Assembly (NCBI GenBank): GCA_963693365.1
Contig: CAVNZM010000008.1
Location: forward strand, 3,472,001-3,536,000
Source of the DNA: Amoebidium appalachense
Taxonomy: Eukaryota > Ichthyosporea
Reading direction: 5' to 3'
DNA: 64,000 nucleotides
Shown here one piece after another: positions 12,961 through 29,601 of this stretch. The first letter of the stretch is position 1, and each line of letters starts with the position of its first letter. The notes beneath the pieces were generated by a model. That model was not told the DNA's origin. It was given only the letters and a program-made list of their open reading frames with translations, and searched no databases. Made by a program: the position numbers and the translations under genes.

Positions 12961-14340
12961 ATTGTGCAGGAGCAGCACAAGTTGTTGCAAAAAAATTTCC
13001 ATGGTAAGCTTTGAATATTTTCTGGCTCTAACTCTAATATTTCATATTTACTTGGCCATAAACATAAATTATTCGGCTAGCCTGACCCACGTTCAGCAAT
13101 CCCGGAGTCCGACCAGGACACAACCTTGGCATGCATATTTTTACTCTCCTTTAACTATGTCCGGCGAAAAGTGATCACGAGCGAACCACCAATGCTAAGA
13201 AGTTCCAAAACCTTTGTTGAATGGCCCAAAGATTCAAACAAAACGTTCTCACCATCTCATGAATTCACTTACACAAATGCGCACGTGTGCTCGGTAAAGT
13301 GTTTTATTTTAAAGGTTCAAGGGCCCGTATGTACATACTTGGCTGGTAACAACGGAAAAACAAAATGGAGGCGTCTTTTGGCGTTCTAAATAATCAAGGA
13401 ATTCTTTAAGGAATTTTCTTTTTATTTTGCTGATATTATCAAATTAAGGGGGATCATGACGTCATATACTGCTCGTGATCATGCGCGCATCTGGATTGTC
13501 TTAAATATCGCAGGCTTACATATTACCGAGAGGCCTATCTTATTTTTTAATATATACATATATATATGGCAGTAAGAATTTTTTTTTCTTTCTCATCGAA
13601 TTGCTTGGGCCTGTATACGGCCATGGCCCCATATGATGTCGACTGCGCACTGTGGTGACTATGATCATTAATTATTACACACAGCTAATTAGCCTTTGGA
13701 AGGACTGATCTGCCCAGCAATTAGCATTGGCCTGCATTATTAGCACATGCAGTTTTCGGGGTACTATACTATATTGTAAAAGTTTTAAACCGGCCTTTTA
13801 GTACCAATATTTTTATTAGTAAGTAGTAACTTAGGCTTGATATGTAACAGCCGAAAAGGCATAGGCACCGTGATTCAGAATGGCGCGCTTGCCCACGTCC
13901 GAAATTCGAAAGCATTCGAAACCGTTTCCGAGTGACTTGACTCACTCTCAAGCCGTGGATTATGATGGCGGTGATGTGCACTAAATGTGCACACACAGTC
14001 ACGTGACTCACCGCACAGCACATGCATGACATGAGTTTACAACTGGAATCTACAGTACTGTATACACACGATTAGAGCAACTTCAACCAGGGAAGCCGAT
14101 AACTATTATAGGCGAGTTCCGATGCTACGAGGTGATATACATACCGTATTTTAATCATGATCAGGAGGAATCCGCCATCCTGGACCCGTCTGTCGGTGCA
14201 TGCGCACGATTTTCGAAGTCCTGAGGAATGTGTTCCGTGCATTTCTAAGCCAATCCTAAACTAGACCCTATTCAACATAGCCAATAAGAATACGTTCAGG
14301 AACTATTCTGGGATGCATGATATTCAGAATCCGAGATACT
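12961..14340. other. AT-rich intergenic DNA with a CRE palindrome
   Basis: No supported gene. A perfect CRE palindrome TGACGTCA lies at 13457-13464, within a GATCATGACGTCAT context. Short (TA)n is present near 13552-13567. Everything else looks like unique non-coding DNA. Confidence 0.4.
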
Positions 14341-15383
14341 CTCCTTGCCCCTCCCTCCCCTGCCACTTTCCTTCCCCCCCACTGTCCCACCCTCCCCTCC
14401 CCACCTGAGTGTCACCTCCCCTCCCCCGTCCCTCCTCCCGGGTCCACGGGCCTGGGACGTCGACGTACGTGTACGGGCTCAACAATTTCCCGGACAACAT
14501 CGATATCCATTCATATGCATTGCCCCTCAGACCCCCCCCGCCCCCGGCCCCCCCTCCCCTCCCCAACCCCCTCCCCCCCCTGCCGCAGCCTGTATCATGA
14601 CTATAGGACCGGGGTAAGTCAATATAATTGCTCAACCTGCTGATCATTCTGTTGTTACGCCCGAACCACGGTAAATACCGTACATATGGATTATTTTCTC
14701 GAGAAATTTTGACCGAAATTTTCGTGCATGGGCCCGGCGCAGCTTGCAAAGCGTTGATAAACGGGAAATGCTCATGTGCAAGCGGTGGCAGCTGCTGAGC
14801 AGCTGAGCCGTAGCCGGTTGCAACGTCCGAGAAATTCCCGAGGGACCGTACGAGTCCGCCGCGGACACGTGCCCTTCGCACGTGCCCCAGACACCAGAGC
14901 CTAGCTAATATTAGACTACACAGTAAAGCCACAAATGATGGTGACTTCCCATCAGTATGAAAAATACCGTAGGAGTCGGTGTGTACTAACACGTACTGAC
15001 GTATTGCCGCACGTGCGACGTTATACATCTACTCAGGCGGCCCTTTAAGTAAAAAAAAAAAAAGAAAAAAAAAAAAAGAAAGGAGACACCGCCTCAGTAG
15101 GTGGTAGCGGTGTGTACAAATGCAGCCTATGACTGCAAAATCAATCCCGAGCAACACACACGCGTGCGCGCACACACACACACACACACGCACGCACGCA
15201 CACACAAGCGCGCGACCGTACACACACACACACATACATACACACACACAAAGTGTTGCAATTGCACACACACACACACACACACGTCACAGTTTCACAC
15301 ACACACACACACATACACACACACACATACACACACACACGCACACACACACACACTTCCCTCACCCGTTCGTGCCGGGGGAA

Positions 15384-15419
<36 letters not shown>

Positions 15420-15480
15420 GGAGTATGACTGTACGGCATATAGCCTCACTCTTTCAGGTGATCAAGGAATCGTATCCCCA
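14341..15480. repeat. C-rich, poly(A), (CA)n and poly(G) tracts
   Basis: C/T-rich tracts lie at 14341-14450 and 14525-14585. An A-rich run at about 15050-15080 is preceded by GGCCCTTTAAG. Interrupted (CA)n spans about 15150-15355 and a G run about 15385-15419. Unique DNA at 14600-15040 contains nothing recognised. Confidence 0.8.
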
Positions 15481-15487
15481 TGTTTTA

Positions 15488-17389
15488 GATTAATCTTCAA
15501 GATTAATCAATCTTGTATCCCGGGAATTCTGGAAAATCGGTCAATTAGAGTGATTAATCTTCAACATTAATCTCAACTCCCCCTCAAACAACGGAGTTTT
15601 TCCCCGTAAAAATGGTCGGACGGGGCTGAAACTTTCCATGAGCGAAGCAAACATATATAGGTTTGAAAGCCCAGCGGCTGGGTGTGTGTTGCATATGGAC
15701 TTTTCGGCACAGCGAGAGCGTGACGGTAGGTGAATATGGATATCGAGGATCATTAATCAAGGAGCCACAGTGACTGCTGCAAGGCTTGAATGATTGATCT
15801 GAGTGTGCTGTATTGCATTATGATGTGGGGGGAAAAACGCTGCGTTTCAACAAAGAAATAGGAGAGCAATGCTTTTACACCCCTCGAGTGCAGTATACCA
15901 TTGGTTGCTGTTCGAACAAGACCCATTTATGGTATGACGTATAGCCTTTTTTAGCTGTTGTAAACAAACAACACGGGCCGTGGCTACTTTTGAGGACCCT
16001 GCTTGTAGATTATCATCTCACACCCAACTTGAACCCGTAGCGTTGCTGTGGATACACCCTGTCGTTTTTACTTTCTTTTTGTTTCATGTTTTCTTTTTTT
16101 TTTTGTTTTTGGTGATGGACGCAAAGAATGGAAGGGGACTTTGAAATAATATATGATGATAGTGGTGGGTTTGAAGCCGGGGCAGTAGACTCAGACATCT
16201 TTAACGATTTCTTTGCTGACGAAAGCACAAGTGATACAGAAGATTCTGTTGACAACGGTGATACCACACTCACAGGAAAATGGCGTATTTATGACGCCAA
16301 GCAAGTAGAGTTAACACTCAAAGCAGACGATGTTGAAAACAGGCTTTTAGATACGTTCAGGAAGGAGACCGGTTCGGGGATCCAGAAACGTTTGCTAACC
16401 CACTTTTCTGGAGAGCCAACCATTAGTAACGTCCTCGACCTCTTCTTTTCACCACTCATTCTCCAGACACTGCTTGGGACTATCAATATTGGACTCCGTG
16501 CACGCAAGAAGAGGACTGCCACACTACACGATTTACACGGTTTCCTGAAAGTGATATGCTATTTGTCATTCTACGGTGTACACATGTGTCCCCCTCCGTG
16601 CACGTGTTCTATGATGTTAAACTGAGCCACGCATTCCCAACCGCAAACACCTCCACTTTTCATATTTTGTTTTTGTTGTTTCGTCCTGATTTTCTCTATG
16701 CAAAGGAGCCTGTCTGAAGCTGTGTTGGTGTGTATGTGCCGTGTGTGTGTGTGGGGGGGGGGGGGGGGCGGGGCGGGGGGGGCACGGCCCTCTCCTCTTT
16801 TTTTCAGAGGGCCATGGGGGGGGGGGGGGGGGGGGGGGGGGGGCTTCTTTTTTCCTTCTCCCCCCCCCCCCCCCCCCCCCTAGTTTTTTGAATATACGTA
16901 ATAGCAAGGGGGACTGGAGGCCTGCCAGTAGCAGTGTATGTGTGTATGTGTGTGGGTGTGGGTTTGTGTGTGTGTATGTGTGTGTGCGGGTTGGCGGGGG
17001 GGAGGGAGGGGGGGGGGGGGGGGGGGGGGGGGGGCTGCCTGCCGTTGTATTCAGTACCCTGCATACATCTCAGTGTATGAAGCACAAACAATACGGTCAC
17101 TGTGCTTTGATGGTTTTGAAATTAAATTAGTGGCACGTTTCTGTGGTCACAGACCTGTATTTGGTTTCATTATAAATATATATACATAAATATATGTAGC
17201 ACATTAGTTATTAGTATTAATAATCCCTTTTTGGAAGATCATAAATAATTGAACCTTTGCCAACATAGTAATACTATAATTGTTTCCAGAATTGTCACCG
17301 AAAATTATGTGTGGCTCTTGGAGAGGAAGAAAAAGATGGTTTAAATCATGCAACATATCTCAGTGTGTATGGAAAACGTCTATGAATGA

Positions 17390-17423
<34 letters not shown>

Positions 17424-18400
17424 CCTCCCCCTTCCTACATAGCCCGGCCCGAATTCTTGCCCCTCCCCTCCCCTTCCCCCCCCCCCCCCCCCCCCCCCCC
17501 TCACCCCCCCCCCCCCCCCCCCCCCCCCTCCCCCCTCGAACACACACACACGCGCACGCACTGTGGCACCTGCCCACCTAACCGTGGTCACCCTAACACA
17601 CACATGTGCACACACACACAAACACGTACACGCACAAAGACATGACACACACACATGGCATGGCACACACACTGAAACGGCCAGGTACATGCATGCACGA
17701 GTGCACATATCACACTCACCCCGGGGCCCCGGCTCCCTGTTAAATAATAAGGAAATTCTATTCATAGCAATATTGTACAGATATACACAAACATTATACC
17801 CCCCCCCCCCCCTTCCCGCCCCAACACACACATATGCACATGCACCGGCTGCCCACCCAACCACCCTGACACACGCACGTGCACACCGTGGCACACGGAC
17901 TCGTACATGCATGTATATAGAGATACACACACACTGCATGCCGTGGCACACACTGCACTGTGAAACACAGTGCGTAACACGTACCACACGTACATGTGCA
18001 CACACCGCAAACAAGCACTGTGGCGTCATACATGCTGAAAAAACACACATGCACCCACACACACACACACACGGTACACACTCACACGCAAACCGTGGAC
18101 ACCGTCACAGAAAACATGCACCGGCACACACTCTCTGCAATGTACACACGTACAAGCGTGTACATTGCATACAAACACACCCACACAAGCACACACACAT
18201 GTAATCACAGCTGAACACACTAACATCGGCATGTGCGTACAATAGCACATGCATTTTAAGTTGACCTGTACAGTACCACGGCACCGTGTTGCGTGGCATC
18301 CATGCACTGCATGCAGCGTACACGTGGCACCACACACACCCGTATGTGTGCTTGTCTATATAGGCATATGCACAGGCCTAGGCACACATGTGCACACCCA

Positions 18401-18451
<51 letters not shown>

Positions 18452-18863
18452 ACGCACACACCAGCACACAGACACACACACAGCACACACACATACACAT
18501 ACAGAGAAAGTGAGAGAGTACCTCACACATGACACCGGGAGCCCGAGCGCTGTGCGCGCACAATTAACACGTGAGCTTCGTGAGGCGCGGCCGGCTGCCG
18601 ATCACATGCATGTGCCGCGGGATCCAGCCGCTGTGATTAATCTTCTTCTCGGATTGATTAATCTTCTTTTACGCTCGCACCCCTCTTCTCGAAGGTGTAT
18701 AATAGACATGGATATTATAGACATAAACACCCAAAAAAAAGTACATAGGCGTTTTCTTGATTATCAAAACCAACTTTTTGCTTACTTAACATGTATTTTT
18801 GGGCTGCTGGGTAAGTCGGTGGAAGCGCCGCGCCGCAAATGTGATTAACGTTGAAGATTAATC
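15488..18863. repeat. Dispersed GATTAATCTTCAAC motif, partly inverted
   Basis: GATTAATCTTC occurs at 15488, 15552, 18635 and 18656 on the plus strand and at 18850-18863 on the minus strand. The 15552 copy, with flanking bases (GATTAATCTTCAACATTAATC), matches the reverse complement of the 18842-18863 copy at about 20 of 23 bases. The pair brackets about 3.3 kb that includes the piggyBac-like fragment. It could be terminal or subterminal repeats of a decayed DNA transposon. That is inference. Confidence 0.4.
16128..16625 (+). pseudogene. PiggyBac-like transposase, N-terminal fragment
   Basis: The frame opens with an acidic N-terminus (MEGDFEIIYDDSGGFEAG..; Asp/Glu-rich to residue 45), as in many piggyBac-derived proteins. 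It then reads the start of the piggyBac transposase domain: NVLDLFFSPLILQTLLGTIN, where family members read 'xxFFtdELixxIVxeTN', and then LHDLHGFLKVICYLSFYGV, where they read 'tveElkaFlGllilmGv'. It stops at 165 codons, before the catalytic DDD core. Downstream is non-coding. It is a truncated copy. No transposition function remains, although an N-terminal-only protein could still be expressed. Support is by remembered motif pattern, not by search. Confidence 0.55.
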
Positions 18864-19074
18864 ATTTGATTACAGAGGGGTTAAGTGTGTGTGACTGTGT
18901 GTACGGGCGCACGCGTGTGTGTGTGCGTGCGTGTGTGTGTGTGCGTGCGCGCGCGTGTGTGACACTTAATGCCTACGTTTCAAACTTTGTACGTAAACCC
19001 CTGCTGCTTATAGTACTAATATGTGATCAGGTTATCTAATATAAGTCGTCACATGATAGAAGCCTGATGGGGTG
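16626..19074. repeat. G, C and CA/GT low-complexity region with unique islands
   Basis: G runs at 16752-16843, C at 16861-16880, G at 17005-17034, C at 17391-17422, 17478-17500 and 17508-17528, CA-rich DNA at 17540-18230, (CA)n at 18399-18449, and GT-rich DNA at 18885-18961. Unique islands (17036-17385, 18500-18880) show no gene. Confidence 0.85.
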
Positions 19075-21344
<2,270 letters not shown>

Positions 21345-21787
21345 CTTTTTTGGTAAAATCATTGATGATCTTAGACATTAGCGTAATAGTTACTGCAAGT
21401 CATACAAACTGAGCATTCAATGAGGCCAAATTGAGTTCAGAAGAACTGAGCGAAAGGGGTGAAGTGGATGTTACTGATTGGCGAATCTCACAACGGGGGG
21501 CTTGGGCAAAAAAAGTGGACCTTTTTTTTTTTTTTTTTTTTTTTTTTCTATATATGGCAATCGACGGTGGAGGTTCAGATGTCACATCATAAGAGTACGT
21601 GCCGGAACGCCTCAGTGCTCGCATAGTGATTTAGAGATCACTAATATTGTACGTTGCTCAGGCTGTCCATGGTCACGGTAGCACTGTCACTTGTTTCCCC
21701 GCCCGCGGTATCCGATCTAATAGGATAGAAACGTCGGCTAAGCATGGAGTTGACCACGTTTGCCGCTTTATTAGTTTGGCGCCTATA

Positions 21788-21845
<58 letters not shown>

Positions 21846-21935
21846 GGGGGGGGGGGGGGAGGGAAGGGGGGGGGGGGGGGGTGGGGAGTTTGGGGTGGAG
21901 GGGGGGAGGAAAGGGTGGGGAGTGGGGGGGGAGGG

Positions 21936-21967
<32 letters not shown>

Positions 21968-22100
21968 GCTTCGACAGAGTATGTCAATTTGTACAACAAG
22001 GGAGGCCCCGATGAGAAAGGAAAATCGCACGGCTGCGATGCGAGCGTTAGTTCGGAAAGCGAAAAAGATGGGTGAGCCTGCCCGGGGGGGAGGAAGGGGG

Positions 22101-22144
<44 letters not shown>

Positions 22145-22195
22145 AGACGGTCACGTGGTGGTTGGTGGTAGTTGTGGTAATTTGTGTGTGTGTGT

Positions 22196-22238
<43 letters not shown>

Positions 22239-22460
22239 GGGGAGAATGTGGACGGGGATGGTATAATTGTGGGAACGGGGTTGTAAAAAGCCGAAAGTTT
22301 TTCCGAAATTTCCTCAAACACTGGGGGTTTCTTATAAGGAAAAAAAGGGGGGGGAAGAAGGGGGAGGGGGGGGGGGGAGGGCTGTCCTACCACGTGTGTC
22401 CATGGATGGGATTAAGGACTGATACTGATGCCAGCCTATTTAAGCCTTAAAGTTTTAACT
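21345..22460. repeat. Poly(T) and long poly(G) tracts
   Basis: A T run at about 21523-21547 is followed by an uninterrupted 55-base G tract at 21790-21844, then G-rich DNA to 21968. Further G tracts lie at about 22098-22143 and 22197-22237. The unique islands carry no recognisable gene. Confidence 0.92.
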
Positions 22461-22499
22461 TCTAAAAAATAGAAACGATACTACTTTTTTATTGCTACG

Positions 22500-23070
22500 C
22501 GATTGGTTGATTTTACCAGATTCAAAGAGGCTAACAGCCGCTGATTGGCTGACTGACCGGCGCGGCTCATGAGTCATGACTCTATCTACAAGGCACTACA
22601 AAAACTTTTTTTATTGGGCACCCAAAGCCAAAAGCCTGTTTACTATTAGGAAAAAGGCTTTATGTACTTCAAATTACTTTCGAATAGTGTGTAACCTCGA
22701 TAGTAGCTCCATGGCTAACTTTTGACTAAGCCGCCGTCATACTGACATACGCCATCATTAATGGGTCTTTCCGTTTCTCAAAATATTGAGGTTTCGTAAA
22801 TCAGATCATGTGATTGGCTGTTTTTATAGTTAGCCCATTGCTTGGTGATTAAAGATTTGTGATTGGTTAGCGGTGTCTTTAGCTGCGTTAAATTTGAGAA
22901 TTTGACGAGGAGGTTTTGAGGATTGATTGCGGTTCTGATAAGAAATTAAATTTAAGCCAATCACATATCCGCAATTCCCATTTAAACTGTCTAACAGTAA
23001 AACGCCACCAATCACACGATTCCGTTTGCGAACCCAAAAAGCCTTTCAGGAAAGGAAAGACCCATTGATC
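22500..23070. promoter_or_regulatory. CCAAT-rich island with an AP-1-like site
   Basis: CCAAT/ATTGG cores occur near 22501, 22543, 22811, 22861, 22957 and 23009, mostly as (A)GCCAATCAC or its complement. ATGAGTCAT, an AP-1-type bZIP palindrome, is at 22569-22577. A short inverted repeat AATGGGTCTTTCC brackets the later part (about 22758-22770 and 23054-23066). The composition matches the CCAAT cluster upstream of the gene at 55290, yet no gene is evident beside it. Confidence 0.4.
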
Positions 23071-23099
23071 ATGATCATGAGCACATTGGCTGCTATGCC

Positions 23100-25942
<2,843 letters not shown>

Positions 25943-26032
<90 letters not shown>
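25943..26032. repeat. (TA)n microsatellite at the LINE 3' end
   Basis: About 88 bp of pure (TA)n directly abut the 3' terminus of the minus-strand LINE copy. They lie where the A-rich tail should be. Confidence 0.95.
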
Positions 26033-26033
<1 letters not shown>

Positions 26034-26715
26034 CATATCACGTTTTGTTCCCGGAGGGCCTTTGCAGAGCCCTCTAGGGAAACTACCGTCTATTATACAG
26101 CACCGACAATACACTAGTTAGAGTGCTATCTACGAGTTCAGCTAAGCTAAACCATTCTTCACATCCTAACTATAAGTACACACTTTGCCCAGGGTTACTA
26201 CCCCAGCCACGCCGGCAGGAGGCACCAAATCCTCATCTCATCCACTCAAAACGTAGTAATAAACGTTAACCGCGGGCTCTCATTGGTCGATCTTCAGTAG
26301 TGGAATGTCCTAAGTGTTGTATGTTGAATTACTAAATACGGTGGATAGGGGTGGATGATGGTGCGTGGTGGTTGGTGGTGGTGGGGGTTTGCTACCTAAC
26401 ATTAGGTGTTGTTGTACATACGTTGTGGCGATGCTTTTGTTAACTAAAAGGTTTCTTTTGCAGGGCACAATGGGTCTGAGTGTGTTCCGGCAGTCAGGGC
26501 AGGCTGGCCGGATGTGTGTGGGGGGCGTTTTTGTGTGTGTTTTGGTTTTGGGGGGCGCCGTGCTTTTCTTTCTACGGGTGGTGGTTGTATGGTGGTGTTT
26601 TTGCATTTTGGGGTGGGTGGGCGGGAGTGTGGTGTTACGTGGGTGCAAAATTTTAGAAAAGAAAAACACAGTGACTGCAATTCTACGCCATTTTTTTTTC
26701 CTAAGATGACCAGGG
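26033..26715 (-). mobile_element. 5'-truncated copy of the LINE, 3' end only
   Basis: On the minus strand this matches the end of the element at the window start. The coding tail (HPRNTTLPPTHPKMQKHH in both) runs from about 26711 down to 26310, followed by the 3' UTR with a shared GCCGGCGTGGCTGGGGTAGTA segment and the terminal GGGAACAAAACGTGAT. The Cys motif reads CPDCRNTLRPIVPC. Similarity ends near 26715, just before the ILGK.. segment, so truncation is at the 5' side, as usual for target-primed insertions. It is diverged from the first copy. Confidence 0.85.
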
Positions 26716-27069
26716 GGCCCCGTGCATGCAGGAGAGTCTCCAGTTCATCTCCCACGAGCTCTATCCCAAAAATGTGAGCAAAGTGCCCACCACCTCGGCT
26801 GTTACCATTATCCACACACAGGCAAGCACTACAGGCCGTGCACGAGTACACACCTCCATGATTGATGCACGCCCCCCCACCCCCCCCCCCCCCCTCTCCC
26901 CCACGTGCACTCTCTCTCTCTCTCTCCCCCTCTCTCTGGATTTTAATCGTCTTTTTCCTTTCATTTTTGTGGTGGTTGTCGTTTTCTGGGTGGGGGTTGG
27001 GGCGGTGGCATGGGAAGTAGGAGTGGGGATGTGGGTGGGGATTTGGATGTGTGTATGTGTGTGTGAGAG
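26716..27069. other. Unique DNA between two LINE-type ends
   Basis: No gene recognised. There is a C run near 26874-26893, CT-rich DNA to 26938, then G/T-rich DNA. Confidence 0.4.
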
Positions 27070-27590
<521 letters not shown>

Positions 27591-28089
27591 GAAGAGGGTA
27601 GGGCGTCTTTTTATTCAATTCTGGATTTGTACTGAGACTTCAATTTGAAACACAGTGCCACGTTTTTACCACCTTGACTCCTGAGGTTTTGAAAAACATC
27701 TTGATCTGAATGCCCGAGGCTCAGTTGAACAAAAGCAAAATATGCTCGTCGGTCAGAAGAATTGACGGGGTTTACACACTTTTTATTGCGTGGACACTGC
27801 CGGGGGCCCAGCCACACTCGACGGCCTACTGCGTTTTCCAGCGCAGCCAATCAAATGCAGCTAGTGACATATGTACATGCTAGGCAACAATTAGCGCCAT
27901 CGTAGTATACGACACCCCTATTACATATTATGTACTAAGCAGAGAGAGACTAGCATCGGTAGCTCCGAAAGAAAGTTAAGACACCGTATCACAATATCAT
28001 ACTGTGCAGCATTAATAAGGTGATCTAGAATAGTCATTTAAAACGGATATGTTTGTTGAGGAAGAGAGGAAGAAAAGAGAATAAAACCG
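27591..28089. other. Unique intergenic DNA
   Basis: No gene, RNA or transposon recognised. A CCAAT motif (CAGCCAATCAAA) lies near 27844. Confidence 0.35.
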
Positions 28090-28313
28090 CCAATAACCTC
28101 CGGTTCTAATACGTTAGCTAACAGGTTGCATTTATTGATAGATATGCAGCCGCGAGTAAACCGCCACACATATTACACATACGAGCAGGAGACACCAGAA
28201 ACCAATAACCTCCGGTTCTATTATGTTACCTAATAGGTTACAGTTATTGATAGATATGCATCCGCAAGTAAACCGCCCCCCACACATATTACACATACGA
28301 GAAGGAGACACCC
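28090..28313. repeat. Tandem duplication, 2 x 112 bp
   Basis: Units at 28090-28201 and 28202-28313 both begin CCAATAACCTCCGGTTCTA and end in GGAGACACC. They differ by scattered substitutions and a small C-run difference, so the duplication is not brand new. Each contains a CCAAT core and an AGTAAACCGCC box. Function unknown. Confidence 0.85.
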
Positions 28314-28422
28314 TTGAACCGATTACTCGCCAAGCCATAATCATCTTTGCGTTTTTTTACACCACACCACATTACGAATAAACGAATCTATGTAGGAACG
28401 ACACTCTCTAACCTTATCCGCC

Positions 28423-29601
28423 ATATAGGCGATTAGTGGGAGGTGGGTTGGTGCATTGGTAAGATCTCTGCGTGTCAAGCTCAAAGCGAAGGATCGATCC
28501 TGGTTACTTCCGATTTTTGTCACTGCCTCGACGGTCCACCGGTCTGGCCGCCCCCTAGAGACCATCACCCCAGACCACGTCAAGCAGCACCACCAATTTG
28601 TGATCATCCGGCCGCAAGACATGACGTCATGAACAGCACCGGCCCTCTGACATCGACAGCGCGCCCCTTGGGCATCCCGGCCTAACGTTCAAGTGGGAGA
28701 CCAATCCGAGTCACCGGCCACGGTTCGGGTCAGCGTCCTGGGCATGGGGTCTTCCCTTTCAAGTCTTTATGTTTGTGTATGTGTCCTACAAGGGTCCATG
28801 CGATAGAATACGAAAAGGAGGAAAAGTTGATCGAGGACTCGTATTGTTTTTGGTTTGATTGATCGAGGAAATAAAGTTTTGCGTAAAGCACATATTAATG
28901 TTTGCGTTAAACACATTATCTAAAAAAAGAAGGAACTTGTGCCTAAAAAAGCTAATGAGCGGAATGATAATGAAAATTACGCAAAAATACGTTAGCCGAG
29001 AATACAAAAATTATATATTTAGATGGCCACAACAGAGGGCCAAGCGGCCACAACAGAGGGCTAAGCAACCGACGCGCAGCTGTTTACGTACCGTAGTGTA
29101 CATGTTGCTCCGAGAAAGTTTCTGTTTGTACACGTCTGCTTGTTTCCGTAGCTAACACTGCAGCTGCGGAAAAGGTGTGTTATTATTATATTCTGTTTTT
29201 TAAGTGAAAAGTTCGTGCGTACTTACGCTTTTGTAAGCATTACCAATAATATGGCTATGCAAAGCGGCCTTTTCCAAGGCACCCATGACATGTTCACACA
29301 ATTACTTTCAGAAGAGAAGACGTAAGCGGTCTGAACTATGAATGTTAATACTTTTGTAACACATAAGGATATACTAGACATAATCACCAATATGTTTTCA
29401 TGTACCAGTGGTCATGTGGACCAACCAATAAACGGAATTTCCATAGATTTAGGCACCGGCGAGCTTATGCATGCCGTAGGCAGAGCCTCAGTGTGCTATA
29501 CAGTACGATCTGTGTCTAGGCGGAAGACGGTAAGCTCCCCTGAGGCAGTGCCTCGCCGGGAGTGAAACGGGATTAAATTAAAAAAAATATAGGCGATTAG
29601 T
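28423..29601 (+). mobile_element. SINE-like element with tRNA-like head and LINE tail, 15-bp TSDs
   Basis: ATATAGGCGATTAGT occurs at 28423-28437 and again at 29587-29601, a perfect 15-bp target-site duplication around a 1149-bp insert. The insert starts with a tRNA-like segment (28438-28512). An A-box-like TGGTGCATTGG lies at 28450, and GGATCGATCCT, a 9/11 match to the B box, at 28491; acceptor halves GGAGGT/ACTTCC can pair, and a TTTTT follows. The insert ends with a copy of the LINE terminal sequence (about 29495-29580, ..GAAACGGGATTAAA) and A-rich DNA. This is the plan of a tRNA-derived SINE mobilised by the LINE. At over 1.1 kb it is unusually long and may hold an internal insertion. Confidence 0.65.

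Noticed and set aside
23054-23066. A MITE at 22758-23066 based on the AATGGGTCTTTCC inverted pair
   Set aside because: The pairing is only about 13 bp and no target duplication is seen, so it was kept only as a note within the CCAAT island.
28438-28512. A functional tRNA gene
   Set aside because: Length and box positions fit, but the D and anticodon stems pair badly, the B box has two mismatches, and the segment lies exactly at the start of an insert with target duplications. A tRNA-derived SINE head explains it better.
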